Source: RGIG5612 sp050944475 (GTDB taxonomy: Bacteria > Bacillota > Clostridia > Lachnospirales > Lachnospiraceae). From it: a stretch of DNA of 64,000 nucleotides. The translations under genes were made by a program, and so were the position numbers. This document shows positions 25,677-34,035 of this stretch, piece by piece (the stretch's first letter is position 1; each line of letters begins with the position of its first letter). Under the pieces are notes generated by a model. That model was not told the DNA's origin. It did not search any database and worked only from the letters and a program-made list of their open reading frames with translations. Where the stretch lies: the NCBI GenBank assembly GCA_050944475.1, contig JBMNRD010000003.1:124001-188000 (forward strand), in the 5' to 3' direction.

Positions 25677-26828
25677 TTATTTTTTAGGAAGTCCAGGTCT
25701 CCCTGGATATTTCTTAGCCACTTCAATGACGTCCGGATCATCCAATGCACAAAGATAACCATTGTCATATGCCAACTTATCCCCAACCCTAAGTGTTGCA
25801 TGTTGGATATCTGCTGTGATATGTACCCAGTACGGATATCCTTCAACGGCCGGAGCTGAACCTAAATGAAAATGAATGTTAGAGCTGTGTGAGTGATCTA
25901 TCAATCTTCTGTGAAGATTATGTGGACACTGATATTTTTCAACATGAGCATTTGGATGAACTCCAAAATGAAAAGTATCAAATAACCAGATTTTCTCTCC
26001 AACCTTGCCTTCCATCATTTCAAGAAATGCCTTTACCTTACGAGCTTCTTCACCGCCGGAAATATCAACAATCCTACTATTTTCAACTTCCACCTTTATT
26101 GCTTTCTCCCACTCCGGTTTGATTCCGATATGAATAGCCCACCACCCTAGCATCTTATCGAATATGTAAGTTCCTTCAACATCCTTGCATCTTACTTGAG
26201 TATGAAGCCATTCAGGCCATGGACAATACCAGCCAGTTTCACGACGGTCCTTTCCATATGCAACTCCCGGCATTCTTCCTCTGCTTATAGGAAGGATTGT
26301 CTTTCCCTCAAGCTGAGTTCCGTTAGGATCTGTAAGAATAAACGGTGAGTCATCTGTTAAGAATGGCTTACAGCTTGCTTTTCTGATGGCTGAAACCAAT
26401 TCGTACGGTGTCTGAGCCCATTCAGTCATCAGCAGTTTGGAAGTAAGAGCAAATACACGAATATTCCAGGTATGAGCCGAACGCATATGAAGTCTAAATT
26501 CTTCAATCTCCTCATTTGTCAATGTTGATGAGAAATTCAAAAGAACATCTGCATGTTCCAAAGCGCCCTTTACAATAGGTGGATATCTCCACTCATGGAG
26601 AACGTTTGGTTCGTCAATCCAGATAATCGTGCTATTGGCTCCCCTAGACTTCACAACCGTATCTGTCCATGCAACCGCCTCTTCATCTACCAGATTAACC
26701 CCACCGTATAATCCATCTTTGTGAGCCAGGATAACAACCTCCATACCCGGTTGAATACGAGCACAATTGTCAACTAGATCTGTTAAAGAGACCATTGCAG
26801 CCTCTGGGATTCCACAAACTGGTGCCAT
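25677..26828 (-). CDS. M29/NicX-like metalloprotein (copy 2)
   Basis: A 383-residue paralogue of the protein at 18753-19910; the two genes lie at opposite ends of the opp operon and in opposite orientation. The same His-rich C-terminal motifs are present: FDTFHFGVHPNAHVEKYQC, IDHSHSSNIHFHLGSAP and YWVHITADIQHATLRVG, followed by LAYDNGYLCALDDPD. AGAAGG precedes the ATG. It is the first gene of the opp transcript, so its product most likely acts on the imported compound. Hydrolase (M29 aminopeptidase-like) or lyase function is more plausible than ring-cleaving oxygenation. Substrate unknown. Confidence 0.6.
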   Translation of the reverse strand: MAPVCGIPEAAMVSLTDLVDNCARIQPGMEVVILAHKDGLYGGVNLVDEEAVAWTDTVVKSRGANSTIIWIDEPNVLHEWRYPPIVKGALEHADVLLNFSSTLTNEEIEEFRLHMRSAHTWNIRVFALTSKLLMTEWAQTPYELVSAIRKASCKPFLTDDSPFILTDPNGTQLEGKTILPISRGRMPGVAYGKDRRETGWYCPWPEWLHTQVRCKDVEGTYIFDKMLGWWAIHIGIKPEWEKAIKVEVENSRIVDISGGEEARKVKAFLEMMEGKVGEKIWLFDTFHFGVHPNAHVEKYQCPHNLHRRLIDHSHSSNIHFHLGSAPAVEGYPYWVHITADIQHATLRVGDKLAYDNGYLCALDDPDVIEVAKKYPGRPGLPKK

Positions 26829-26962
26829 AAATACCTTCTGCTATTTGTATTAAAAGGGCAAATGACGTTGCCCAAGTTTCTATTTAAATCTTAACTAACT
26901 ATGATAAAAAAGTAAATTCAATACAATTTATAGGCTCTTTATATAAATCTTTTATATATTTT

Positions 26963-27784
26963 TCACAAATAACGATCATCACTTCTTCTGTACAACTCAT
27001 ATCTTGCATCTGTAGGCGTTCCGAGGTAATTCGGATTTTTCTTAAATCTCTTAAATCGGACACTTACTGTATATACAAGAAAGCTGATAACTGCCGCAAA
27101 CATCAATATATAAGCAAAAATGCTTGAGCTTGTTGGACCCATGATTTCATCTTTTGCAGCAACTATGGCTTTAGAAAGTTTGTCCTCATTCGGTACGCTG
27201 TTATCATTAAAATATTTATTTATCTGTTCCGTCAAAATCCCAAGTGCTCCATCATCGATAACCGTTTTTGCCTCTTCTCCGACATGATATGCTAGCCCTA
27301 GCCTCTTGGATGAATTCTCTCGAAATACAATCAAAAGGTGACATTCATCAGGAAAGGTTTCCTTATATATGGTACCTGCGATTTCCTGAAGTTCTTCATT
27401 GGAATAATCTTTATCTTCGCCTGTCAAATCATAAATAATCGGCTGAACTCCTGTAGAAATATAGAAGGCCGACATTTTCTCATACAACACGTCCTTGGAA
27501 GTATAAACAGACGACTTCATAATGTACGGAAAAAGTTTATATTCAGCTTCTAACTTAATCCTTCTCGATCCGTCTAAAGTCGCAGTTCGTCTTATGTATC
27601 CTTGGTATATAGCCGAAAAAACAAAAAAAGCAACCATTATTACTGCGACAACAATAAACGGCAATAACCTTCTTTTTAGACTCGGACGCCATACAGCCTG
27701 GTGCTGTTCTTCCTCTATAGTCGCTCTTTCTTCCTCACTTTCTTTTATAACCCGCGAGATCTCATCTTCTTTTTTTTGTTTCAT
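26963..27784 (-). CDS. Membrane protein with TPM-like extracytoplasmic domain
   Basis: About 273 residues. A highly charged N-terminal cytoplasmic stretch (KEDEISRVIKESEEERATIEEE) probably forms a short coiled coil, followed by a first membrane helix LLPFIVVAVIMVAFFVFSAIY, an outer domain of about 140 residues with YEKMSAFYISTGVQPIIYDLTGEDKD and ITGEQINKYF-like features seen in TPM/YgcG proteins, and a second helix IFAYILMFAAVISFLVYTV near the end. The start at 27784 is supported by AAAGG. It is divergent from rraA copy 2. Function is unknown, and a link to the catabolic genes is not evident. Confidence 0.55.
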   Translation of the reverse strand: MKQKKEDEISRVIKESEEERATIEEEQHQAVWRPSLKRRLLPFIVVAVIMVAFFVFSAIYQGYIRRTATLDGSRRIKLEAEYKLFPYIMKSSVYTSKDVLYEKMSAFYISTGVQPIIYDLTGEDKDYSNEELQEIAGTIYKETFPDECHLLIVFRENSSKRLGLAYHVGEEAKTVIDDGALGILTEQINKYFNDNSVPNEDKLSKAIVAAKDEIMGPTSSSIFAYILMFAAVISFLVYTVSVRFKRFKKNPNYLGTPTDARYELYRRSDDRYL

Positions 27785-27963
27785 ATACAAAATCCTTTCT
27801 CCCCCTCAAATTATTGTAAATATACCATCAACAACAATATATCGATAATAGTTTTTTTTGAACACTGCTTCATATTTGAGAATTTTACATAGTAACTTAC
27901 GGCTGATATATTTGAGATGGTGAAATACTGTCTTATTTTGATTAGGAAAGGAATTTAAAAAAA

Positions 27964-28638
27964 ATGGGAAATGTAGGTTTTAGACAATTCTTAAACTTCA
28001 AGCGTGCAGACAAGGAACTTGTTAAGCTTTTTAAAGATCTTCCAACTCCTAATATCTGCGACAATATGAACAGAATGTATTCAATGCATGGTCTTGTTCC
28101 TTTTAACAAAACTCCGCTGCTTGGAACAGCATTTACGGTAAGAGTCCCTGCAGGAAACAACCTTATGTTCAACAGAGCTCTTGATATCGCTCAACCAGGC
28201 GACATCATTGTTGTTGATGGTGGTGCTTGCGCCGAAAGAGCTTTGTGCGGAGAAATCATGATTAGCCATGCTATCAAACGAGGACTTGGCGGTTTCATTA
28301 TTAACGGATATATCAGAGATACAGAAGCAATTGCTACACTTCCATTCCCTGTTTTTGCTATGGGTGCAGTTCCAAATGGCCCACTTAAAAATGGTCCGGG
28401 AGAAATCGGTGTGCCTGTATCAATTGGAGGAATGGTAGTTATGCCAGGAGATATAGTTGTTGGTGACGCTGATGGTCTTGTTGTAATCAGACCTGAAGAT
28501 GCTGCTGAAGTTGCTGAAAAGGCTAAGAAACAGAATGCAGGTGAAGCTCACATCCTTGAACTCATTGAGCAAGGAACATGGGACAGAAGCGGTTTCATTA
28601 AAACCCTTGCAGAGATGGGTTGCGAAATCATCGAGTAA
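27964..28638 (+). CDS. RraA-family protein, aldolase/decarboxylase-like (copy 2)
   Basis: A 224-residue RraA-fold protein, diverged from the copy at 16153-16818. It has NICDNMNRM, the active-site segment GFIINGYIRDTEAIATLPFPVFAMG with Arg-Asp, and PGDIVVGDADGLVVI for the metal site. AGGAAAGGA lies upstream of the ATG. It begins a plus-strand run with the iorA remnant and the second alpha/beta hydrolase, mirroring the minus-strand set where RraA copy 1 sits near hydrolase copy 1. A pyruvate-type aldolase or oxaloacetate decarboxylase role is likely; substrate unknown. Confidence 0.8.
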   Translation: MGNVGFRQFLNFKRADKELVKLFKDLPTPNICDNMNRMYSMHGLVPFNKTPLLGTAFTVRVPAGNNLMFNRALDIAQPGDIIVVDGGACAERALCGEIMISHAIKRGLGGFIINGYIRDTEAIATLPFPVFAMGAVPNGPLKNGPGEIGVPVSIGGMVVMPGDIVVGDADGLVVIRPEDAAEVAEKAKKQNAGEAHILELIEQGTWDRSGFIKTLAEMGCEIIE

Positions 28639-28661
28639 TCATAAACGAACGGCGAAGAATA

Positions 28662-29577
28662 ATGAAAAAATTACTTACAGGTAACGAGGCCATTGCCAGA
28701 GGTTTCAGAAGCTTCGCTGTAATGAAGTGCGTAGGTGTTAATACATCGGCTGACCCATAGATGTGCTTCTCATATGCCGATTGTAATGCCGGTATGGTAG
28801 TTGCGGTTGCAGACGAACTCGGACAGCAGTCTTCAAGCCAAAGTGCTCAGGATGATAGAACATTCTTTAAGCACGCCCGTTATTCTTTCTCTGATCCTTC
28901 AAACAGTCAGGAAGCCAAAGACATGCCGAAAGTTGCTTGAGCTCAGCGAAAAGGAAGATACTATCGTAGTTTTAAGAATGACTACTCGAGTTTGCCATTT
29001 TAAGACCATTGTTGAATTGAACGAACGAGTTTCTGTAGAACCAAAGGAATATGTTAAGAACGCAGTGAAGTATATCCCAGTTCCAGCAAACTCACTTACA
29101 CTTGTTAAACATTCATATAACAAACTGGACAATTTAAAAGAATACTCCGAAAATTGTCCATTTAATACAGAAAAAATTCATTCAATCAAAACCGGAATTG
29201 TATGTTCCGGTTGCTCATATTACTTTGCAAAAGAAGTATTTGGCGAAGATGCCTCTTACTATAAGGTTGGTTTTGTTAACCCGTTTCCTATCGAAATCAT
29301 TAAAGCATTTGCGGCAAAAATAGATATGGTATATGTAATTGAAGAGACCGATCCTCTTAAAAACGAAATGAAGCTTGCAGAAATCGACCGTACAAAGATT
29401 GTGGGTCGTTCTCCTTAATTCTGTGCTGACTGCCCTCACAGAGGTTTGTTCCATATACTCGGTAAAATGAAAAATGTAATGACTGCATCAGATATCGGTT
29501 GCTACAGCTTATCTCTTGGCAAACCATACTATGCAGACGATGCTGGTATCTGTATGGAATCAAACACGTTGTTACAT
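28662..29577 (+). pseudogene. Indolepyruvate ferredoxin oxidoreductase alpha subunit (iorA) remnant
   Basis: Begins MKKLLTGNEAIARGF, the iorA start. After about 30 residues the expected pyrimidine-domain segment is missing, an in-frame TAG follows, then ADELGQQSSSQSAQDDRTF and DPSNSQEAKDM match iorA (VADDPG-HSSQNEQDNR, SQEAKDM). A TGA and frame change near 28940 lead to LRMTTRVCHFKTIVELNERV and PKEYVKN, then a TAA at about 29416 is followed by CADCPHRGLFHILGKM and SDIGCYSLS. The C-terminal ferredoxin domain and iorB are absent. Clearly decayed by deletion, stops and frameshift. The ancestral enzyme oxidised aryl-pyruvates to aryl-acetyl-CoA. Confidence 0.85.
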
Positions 29578-29608
29578 TGGAAAGAACTTAATCTGATAGG
29601 AGAAGACC

Positions 29609-30862
29609 ATGAACAATATTAAAATTAAAGAGATTGTTGGACATGCAGGTCAAGCAAATATCCTGGTATATGATCCCGGAACATCTGATTCTCGTTCGAA
29701 AATCTGCATTTGTATGATGTATGGCAGTTCTCGTGCTACAGATAAGCTGCAAAATCCTTTTATGAAGAGATTTGCTCTAATGGGATACAGAGCCGCTAAC
29801 TGTGCTCCACGCAATGGATTTTTCATCGATCAGGTTCAGTGGTTTAGCGAGTGTCAAAAATTGATTCGTCAGAATGTTTCAGGTGTTGAAAAAATCATCT
29901 TGTGGGGAAACAGCCGTGGCTGTAATCTGACAAGTGCATATCAGCGTATTGCTGAAAACGGAGCACAGACCTTCCAGGGGCCTGATATGTTTCTTCCTAT
30001 ACCTGATATGGAACTGATTCCTGCAGATGGTATTATTCACTGCGATGCTAACTATGGATTTATGGTAAATCACATTATTTCCCTTGCGTCGAACTTGAAA
30101 GATGATTATGTTGTTTGTGATCGTACAAGTCCTGAACTGGACCCAATCGCTCCGGAAAATGGATATGATCCTGGCACGGGCGCAGCAAAGTATGATGAAG
30201 ACTTCTCTAGAGCTGTCATGAAGGCACAGGCTAAACGCTATAATCGCCTTCTAAAATTAGCTCAGCAACGAATGGAGCTGATAAAAGCAGGTAAGGGTAT
30301 GTTCAAAGATGACGAACCGTTTACAGTTGTAATGGGCTTCGGAAATGTTAATACATACCAGATGTATACACACGATGTAAGATTCTTCAGCCGTACAAAT
30401 AAACCTCAAAATCTTGTCCACAAGGATGGGACAATTACAAATGAAATAGTTAAGACTGTTCGTGGTCCAAAAAAAATTCCTGAAGACTGGGAATGTATAG
30501 ATAAAGGGTTCCAGACCAGAGTCAGTGAATATCTTTATTGCGGTATGCATGTAAACGAAGATGAATTTTACTACGACGAAACCGGGGTTTATGGTGTTGA
30601 ATTGGACAACAATTTTACAAGTGCCCAGGGAAATGCTGCATATATCAGCTGTCCTACTTTGGCAGTCGGTCGAACAGACGGGTTTGAATTCATAGTGGCT
30701 GAGCTTATCGTAGATCGCTCAATCGCAGATATTAAGGAATGTATCTTCATTGAAGGAATGACACATGCCGGTGATTGCAACGATCCTGAGAAGTATGGCG
30801 ATGTAGTTGCTCTTGAGTACAATTACATTGATTCATGGCTTTGCAAAACATATAACATCTAA
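29609..30862 (+). CDS. Alpha/beta hydrolase (paralogue of the one at 13.9 kb)
   Basis: A 417-residue cytoplasmic alpha/beta hydrolase. Nucleophile elbow GNSRGC, candidate acid Asp in LAVGRTDGFEF and His in IEGMTHAGDC, so a complete triad is plausible. It aligns end to end with the product of 13902-15233. GGAG lies upstream of the ATG. Gene order RraA, iorA remnant, hydrolase on the plus strand suggests one transcription unit starting near 27.9 kb and ending before the LysR gene. Likely an esterase or amidase on the imported compound or its derivative. Confidence 0.8.
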   Translation: MNNIKIKEIVGHAGQANILVYDPGTSDSRSKICICMMYGSSRATDKLQNPFMKRFALMGYRAANCAPRNGFFIDQVQWFSECQKLIRQNVSGVEKIILWGNSRGCNLTSAYQRIAENGAQTFQGPDMFLPIPDMELIPADGIIHCDANYGFMVNHIISLASNLKDDYVVCDRTSPELDPIAPENGYDPGTGAAKYDEDFSRAVMKAQAKRYNRLLKLAQQRMELIKAGKGMFKDDEPFTVVMGFGNVNTYQMYTHDVRFFSRTNKPQNLVHKDGTITNEIVKTVRGPKKIPEDWECIDKGFQTRVSEYLYCGMHVNEDEFYYDETGVYGVELDNNFTSAQGNAAYISCPTLAVGRTDGFEFIVAELIVDRSIADIKECIFIEGMTHAGDCNDPEKYGDVVALEYNYIDSWLCKTYNI

Positions 30863-31005
30863 AACATCTTCTACTTAATAATAAAAAATCGATTGAACAT
30901 TTAGGTTTTTGTTGATTTTTATTTTCAAAATTTGAATATCTGTTATAATTGTGTTATAATTTAAGTCACATATTCTGGGGATAGGTTATTCTAAAGGAGA
31001 GCACT

Positions 31006-31902
31006 ATGACAATCACACAAATGGAATACTTTGTTGCAGTATGTAAATATGGAAGTATTTCAAAATCTTCCGAAATTATGCATGTCTCTCAACCAACTAT
31101 TTCTATGTCGATTAAAACCCTCGAAGAAGAGTTTGGTATAACACTTTTTAACAGGGAATCAAGAAAACTTATAATGACACAAGAAGGGGTTTACGTTTAT
31201 AACCATATCGTAGAGATTCTTAAACAGATAGATGATCTTACCACTTATATGCTTGAAATCGGTAAGCATCAGAGTCATCTTTCACTTGCTATTCCTATTT
31301 TTTCCGGAACATTTCTTTGCGCAGATGCATTGAAAAAATTTCATGCCGAGCATGAAGATGTTCTGCTTAGGGTTATGGAATGCAGCTCGATGGAAGCAAT
31401 TGACAATCTGAATAACGGTTCTATTTCTGCAGCTATTATTGTCGACAGGAATTTACCTATCAACGACGATATCGAGAAAGCCACTTTACTTGAAACCCAC
31501 TTCAAAATCTGTATGGGTGCAAATCATCCTTTAGCCGGAAATGACTCTATTTCTATGAAGGACTTTGCTCCGTATCCTCTAATTCTGAACAAAGAAGACT
31601 CATATATGACTACGGAGGTTAAGAAACATTTTTGGAATGCAGGTTATGTTCCCCGTATTTCCATGTATGTTCCTAGACTTAAACTAATAAAAAATTGTCT
31701 CCAGGATAATCACAGCCTTACTTTCCTATATGCTGATCTTGCAAATTCTATGCATGATATCATTTCAGTCCCACTTGAGGATGATTTTCTTATCACTTTC
31801 TCTCTTGTATGGAACAAGAACAAAGCTAAGAGCAAAAAGCTTACATATCTTCTTGATACTATTCGCAATCAGGAATTTATTGATTATGAAAATCTGACTT
31901 AG
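31006..31902 (+). CDS. LysR-family transcriptional regulator
   Basis: A 298-residue LTTR. N-terminal winged HTH MTITQMEYFVAVCKYGSISKSSEIMHVSQPTISMSIKTLEEEFG (split here by description; residues 1-44) and a C-terminal ligand-binding domain with AAIIVDRNLPINDDI and the late PLEDDFLITFSLVWNK. AAAGGAG precedes the start. It lies between the plus-strand hydrolase gene and the convergent LeuCD-like pair, and is the only regulator inside the 13.9-33.8 kb set, so it is the best candidate for controlling it. Confidence 0.9.
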   Translation: MTITQMEYFVAVCKYGSISKSSEIMHVSQPTISMSIKTLEEEFGITLFNRESRKLIMTQEGVYVYNHIVEILKQIDDLTTYMLEIGKHQSHLSLAIPIFSGTFLCADALKKFHAEHEDVLLRVMECSSMEAIDNLNNGSISAAIIVDRNLPINDDIEKATLLETHFKICMGANHPLAGNDSISMKDFAPYPLILNKEDSYMTTEVKKHFWNAGYVPRISMYVPRLKLIKNCLQDNHSLTFLYADLANSMHDIISVPLEDDFLITFSLVWNKNKAKSKKLTYLLDTIRNQEFIDYENLT

Positions 31903-31932
31903 TACCTGACTGATAAAAACAAGGTTCAAATA

Positions 31933-31975
31933 AAAGCCAAAGGGAAGCATTTATTTCCCTTTGGCTTTGTTTTTA
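31933..31975. terminator. Bidirectional terminator between lysR gene and leuD-like gene
   Basis: AAAGCCAAAGGGAA at 31933-31946 pairs perfectly with TTCCCTTTGGCTTT at 31955-31968 (14 bp, eight-base loop). It is followed by GTTTTTATT on the plus strand and by TATTTG on the minus strand, so it can stop both convergent transcripts. Confidence 0.9.
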
Positions 31976-32012
31976 TTCGGCCACTAATAAATAATAAATT
32001 TAAAAAGATATA

Positions 32013-32546
32013 TTATTTATTTTCTTCCAAAATGCCTTTCCAATAAGGAATAAGTCCACCTGCATTAATAATATTAACTGCAAGCTCCGAAAGAGGCTCA
32101 CCCTGAAAAACCTGACCTGTTGTCTCATTCTTAACTATACCTGTAGTCATATCTCCTGTAACAATATCTCCCTGTGAAACAACCTTAGAGATGCCAGGAC
32201 ATACAATAATAGGATTACCAAGGTTAATACAGTTACGGAAAAAGATTCTGTTGATATCATCAGCAATAATAAGCTTAATTCCGCTTCCCTTAACTGTTAA
32301 TGATGGGTCGTCATTAGACTTGAATCCACCACCAAGATCAACACCTGAAATGAATACTTCGTAACCAAGCTTCTTGAATGCACCCGGCTTGTCCTTAAAC
32401 TCTTCAACCAATGGTTCAAGCATCCAATTGCCAAGCTTTTCAGCATTTGCTCCACACTCTTTCCATCTTGCCGGAGAACTGATTAGATAGGAAGTTACGT
32501 TATCGCCTGTTACATAGGCCTTTCCTGAAATTGCTTTATTACTCAC
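32013..32546 (-). CDS. Aconitase-family swivel subunit (LeuD-like), atypical
   Basis: A 177-residue small subunit of a heterodimeric hydro-lyase. It keeps the fold signature SGIKLIIADDINRIFFRNCINLGNPII, but where LeuD/aconitase proteins have the GSSREH active-site loop this protein has GGGFKSNDDPSL, and the usual GDDINTD segment is VTGDNVTSYLI. Loss of the Ser-Ser-Arg loop means a changed substrate or mechanism; isopropylmalate isomerase function is unlikely. It is 12 bases downstream of the large subunit. Candidates include hydratases of other dicarboxylates such as dimethylmaleate or maleate. Confidence 0.75.
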   Translation of the reverse strand: MSNKAISGKAYVTGDNVTSYLISSPARWKECGANAEKLGNWMLEPLVEEFKDKPGAFKKLGYEVFISGVDLGGGFKSNDDPSLTVKGSGIKLIIADDINRIFFRNCINLGNPIIVCPGISKVVSQGDIVTGDMTTGIVKNETTGQVFQGEPLSELAVNIINAGGLIPYWKGILEENK

Positions 32547-32558
32547 TGTACATTCCTC

Positions 32559-33812
32559 CTATTTCAGATAATCTCTTGGGTCAGTAATCACACCTGTGAT
32601 TGCTGAAGCAGCAACAATATATGGAGATGCAAGATATACTTCTGATGTGGGATCACCCATTCTTGCCTTCCAGTTTCTATTTGTAGTACTAATACATCTT
32701 TCGCCAAATCCGATGCAGCCTTCACCCTGTCCGCCACAGCTTGCACAGCTTGGTCCTAAAAGTGCAGCCCCTGCCTCAAGAAATACCTCAGCAAGACCTG
32801 AACTAATCAGTTCGCGGTAAATCTTTGTACTAGCAGGAACAACTAACATACGTACATCCGGATGTATCTTCTTGCCACGAATTATTTCAGCAGCTTCTTC
32901 GAAATCCTGGAAACGGCCATTTGTACAAGAACCCAGGAAAGCCTGATGAATCTTTGTTCCAACAACTTCACCGATTGGATGAACATTACTTACATCAAAT
33001 GGGCAGGCAACTGAAGGTTCAAGTGTATCAAGATCGATTTCATATATTGCACAGTATGTTGCATCAGGGTCAGAATCCATGTAATAAGCCTTAGGCTCAC
33101 CCAAATAATCAGCAACAAGCTGATCTGCAGGGAAGATACCACACTTAGCACCGGTTTCACAAACTTGATTGCAGATAGTGCAACGGCCGGCAACACTAAT
33201 TTCATGTGCATAAGCTCCACGGAACTCAACACACTTATAGTTAAAGTCTACAAGTGATCCAAGTGTATTTACTGCAAGAGCGATATCTTTGGCAGAAACA
33301 CCTGTACGAGGTCTGCCTTTAAGATTAACAAGAATTGTCTCCGGAACCTTAACCCACATCTTTCCTGTAGCCATGATAACCGCTGCATCAGATGAATTGC
33401 AGCCTGCTGCGACGCAACCTAGTCCGCCATATGTGGTGGCATGAGAGTCTGTTCCTGTAGCGACCTCATCAGGGCGTGTAAAGTTCTCAATCATTAACTG
33501 ATGTCCAACTCCATGTCTTCCTATTTCAAAGAACAAAGGGAGTTGGTACTTTGTACAGAACTCTCTGTCACGAACAAGATTATTTGCAGCTTTTACATCT
33601 ACAGGTGGAATCTGATGATCAGGTCCAACCAGTACACGCTCAGGATACATTATTTTGTCAACGCCCAGATCCTCAAAACTTCTAAATACTGTAGGTGCAT
33701 TCAGATCATTAATAAGGAGACGGTCAACTACTACGTCAACAATCATTCCCGGCTTAACTTCAGGCAAACCGGCTTTTTTAGCTATTATTTTTTCAGCAAG
33801 TGTATGCCCCAT
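32559..33812 (-). CDS. Aconitase-family [4Fe-4S] hydro-lyase large subunit (LeuC-like)
   Basis: A 417-residue large subunit. Cluster Cys residues are visible in FLGSCTNGR and in GPSCASCGGQGEG; also TGTDSHATTYGGLGCVAAG and the end FGERCISTTNRNWKARMG. Length and motifs match LeuC/DmdA/homoaconitase-type enzymes. TTAGGAGG precedes the start. No leuA, leuB or other leucine genes are near, so with the atypical small subunit it is probably a catabolic hydratase of an unsaturated or hydroxylated dicarboxylate made by the surrounding pathway. Confidence 0.85.
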   Translation of the reverse strand: MGHTLAEKIIAKKAGLPEVKPGMIVDVVVDRLLINDLNAPTVFRSFEDLGVDKIMYPERVLVGPDHQIPPVDVKAANNLVRDREFCTKYQLPLFFEIGRHGVGHQLMIENFTRPDEVATGTDSHATTYGGLGCVAAGCNSSDAAVIMATGKMWVKVPETILVNLKGRPRTGVSAKDIALAVNTLGSLVDFNYKCVEFRGAYAHEISVAGRCTICNQVCETGAKCGIFPADQLVADYLGEPKAYYMDSDPDATYCAIYEIDLDTLEPSVACPFDVSNVHPIGEVVGTKIHQAFLGSCTNGRFQDFEEAAEIIRGKKIHPDVRMLVVPASTKIYRELISSGLAEVFLEAGAALLGPSCASCGGQGEGCIGFGERCISTTNRNWKARMGDPTSEVYLASPYIVAASAITGVITDPRDYLK

Positions 33813-34035
33813 TTAGAACCTCCTAACGAAAAGTATCATATATTACTTATTCAATTATATAAGGTTGGCTTTCAAAATAAAAATAAGAATACCAAAAGAA
33901 GAGTTTACTAAAAACTAAATCCTTTTTACAATTATACCGCTTTATGTTTATCTCACCGGAGAATACTCCTTTGAATCTTGATAAACCCTTAATTTTCCTG
34001 ACAATGAAATAATATCATATTCCGATAATGTATGA

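Noticed and set aside
32013..33812. Calling the LeuCD-like pair leucine biosynthesis enzymes
   Set aside because: No other leucine genes are near, and the small subunit lacks the usual active-site loop.
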